Source: Planctomycetota bacterium (GTDB lineage: Bacteria; Planctomycetota; UBA1135; GCA-002686595). From it: DNA of 64,000 nucleotides. The stretch is taken from positions 1 through 64,000 of the forward strand of contig JACRIN010000020.1 of assembly GCA_016220085.1 (NCBI GenBank), read 5' to 3'. The position numbers and the translations under genes were made by a program. The notes beneath the pieces were generated by a model. The model searched no databases, had not been told where the DNA came from, and saw only the letters and a program-made list of their open reading frames with translations. This document shows, one piece after another, positions 63,692 to 64,000 of this stretch. Position 1 is the stretch's first letter. Each line of letters starts with the position of its first letter.

Positions 63692-63810
63692 GTGGAGGCC
63701 TCCGTGCGCAGCGCCGAACGGCGACCGCGGACCCGCAGGATAGTCGCGCGCAGGACTCCGGGCGACACGCCGAAGGTGCAATCCGCGGCGCGAAGCGGTA
63801 GGAAGACGCC

Positions 63811-64000
63811 GTGGCCTACGCCTGGATCGAACGTACGACGCCGCAGGGCAGCGAGCGTCATGAGCTGGAGCGCGGCTTGACGCGGCTCGGCGGCGCGCGT
63901 GCTCACGTTGCGATCGAGGGCGTGGTCGACGACGAGCTACAGCTCTGGGACGATCCGCCGAAGCTCGTACACCTCGGCGCAGAACCGCATCCGACGGTCA
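63811..64000 (+). CDS. Start of an unidentified protein, cut by the window edge
   Basis: GTG 63811 opens a frame with no stop to the end of the window (63 codons). It begins VAYAWIERTTPQGSERHELE and continues RGLTRLGGARAHVAIEGVVD, with strongly G/C-biased third codon positions like the neighbouring genes. No motif is recognisable in the part present. It is divergent from the secreted hypothetical gene with a gap of about 120 bp. Confidence 0.4.
   Translation, partial: MAYAWIERTTPQGSERHELERGLTRLGGARAHVAIEGVVDDELQLWDDPPKLVHLGAEPHPTV

Overview
The window is 64 kb of GC-rich bacterial chromosome with strong G/C at third codon positions and tightly packed genes. GTG starts and ATGA/GTGA start-stop overlaps are common. 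The best taxonomic hint is the gene at 24479, which resembles a small family known to me only from Planctomycetes and Verrucomicrobia (Minf_1886/TIGR04138-like). Together with sigma-54, an exosortase-A-type polysaccharide locus and an unusual EF-P loop, it suggests a planctomycete or close relative. That is inference, since there is no rRNA in the window. I saw no phage genes, insertion sequences or CRISPR arrays.

Layout. (1) 1-6502: + strand surface-glycan genes: three GT4 glycosyltransferases (the first cut by the edge), a radical SAM protein, a GNAT-like acyltransferase and a polysaccharide deacetylase. (2) 6524-11546, - strand: a carbamoyltransferase operon. It runs from a small membrane protein through a NodU-type carbamoyltransferase and an SGNH hydrolase fused to a C-terminal DUF5989-like membrane domain. 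It ends in a train of seven tiny membrane proteins (41-53 aa) plus one decayed copy, all resembling the fused tail. (3) 11616-19720: housekeeping and envelope genes: HtrA protease, tRNA-Val, alanine dehydrogenase, UppP, a methyltransferase, a GT4, a Nudix-like protein and an amidase lipoprotein. (4) 19745-29390: TPR/metallopeptidase, tmk, holB, the PVC-type small protein, an AI-2E-family permease, an S41 protease and moaC.

(5) 29641-48065: a long + strand run. It holds accB-accC, a lipoprotein, UDP-sugar enzymes (UDP-xylose synthase, GlmS, UDP-glucuronate 4-epimerase), dTDP-sugar enzymes (rfbA, rfbD, rfbB; no rfbC), an export and polymerisation set (Wza-like, Wzz-like, O-ligase-like), an amidotransferase, two GT4s and a polysaccharide deacetylase. 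(6) 48222-57095: a 1364-aa TPR protein behind a sigma-54 activator on the - strand. Divergent to them are two GT2 proteins (one lacking the DxD motif) and a FemAB-like protein. (7) 57083-64000: GmhB-like phosphatase, PEGA lipoprotein, GT39-like membrane transferase, EF-P, RpoN, a secreted hypothetical and a gene cut by the right edge.

How they work together: regions 1, 5 and 6 form one dispersed system for making, modifying, exporting and regulating an acidic or deoxy-sugar exopolysaccharide. Five of its genes resemble families normally tied to exosortase A (XrtA/PEP-CTERM), but no exosortase and no PEP-CTERM protein is visible. RpoN at 60400 is the natural partner of the activator at 52337. 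The most unusual element is the micro-protein train behind the carbamoyltransferase/SGNH pair.
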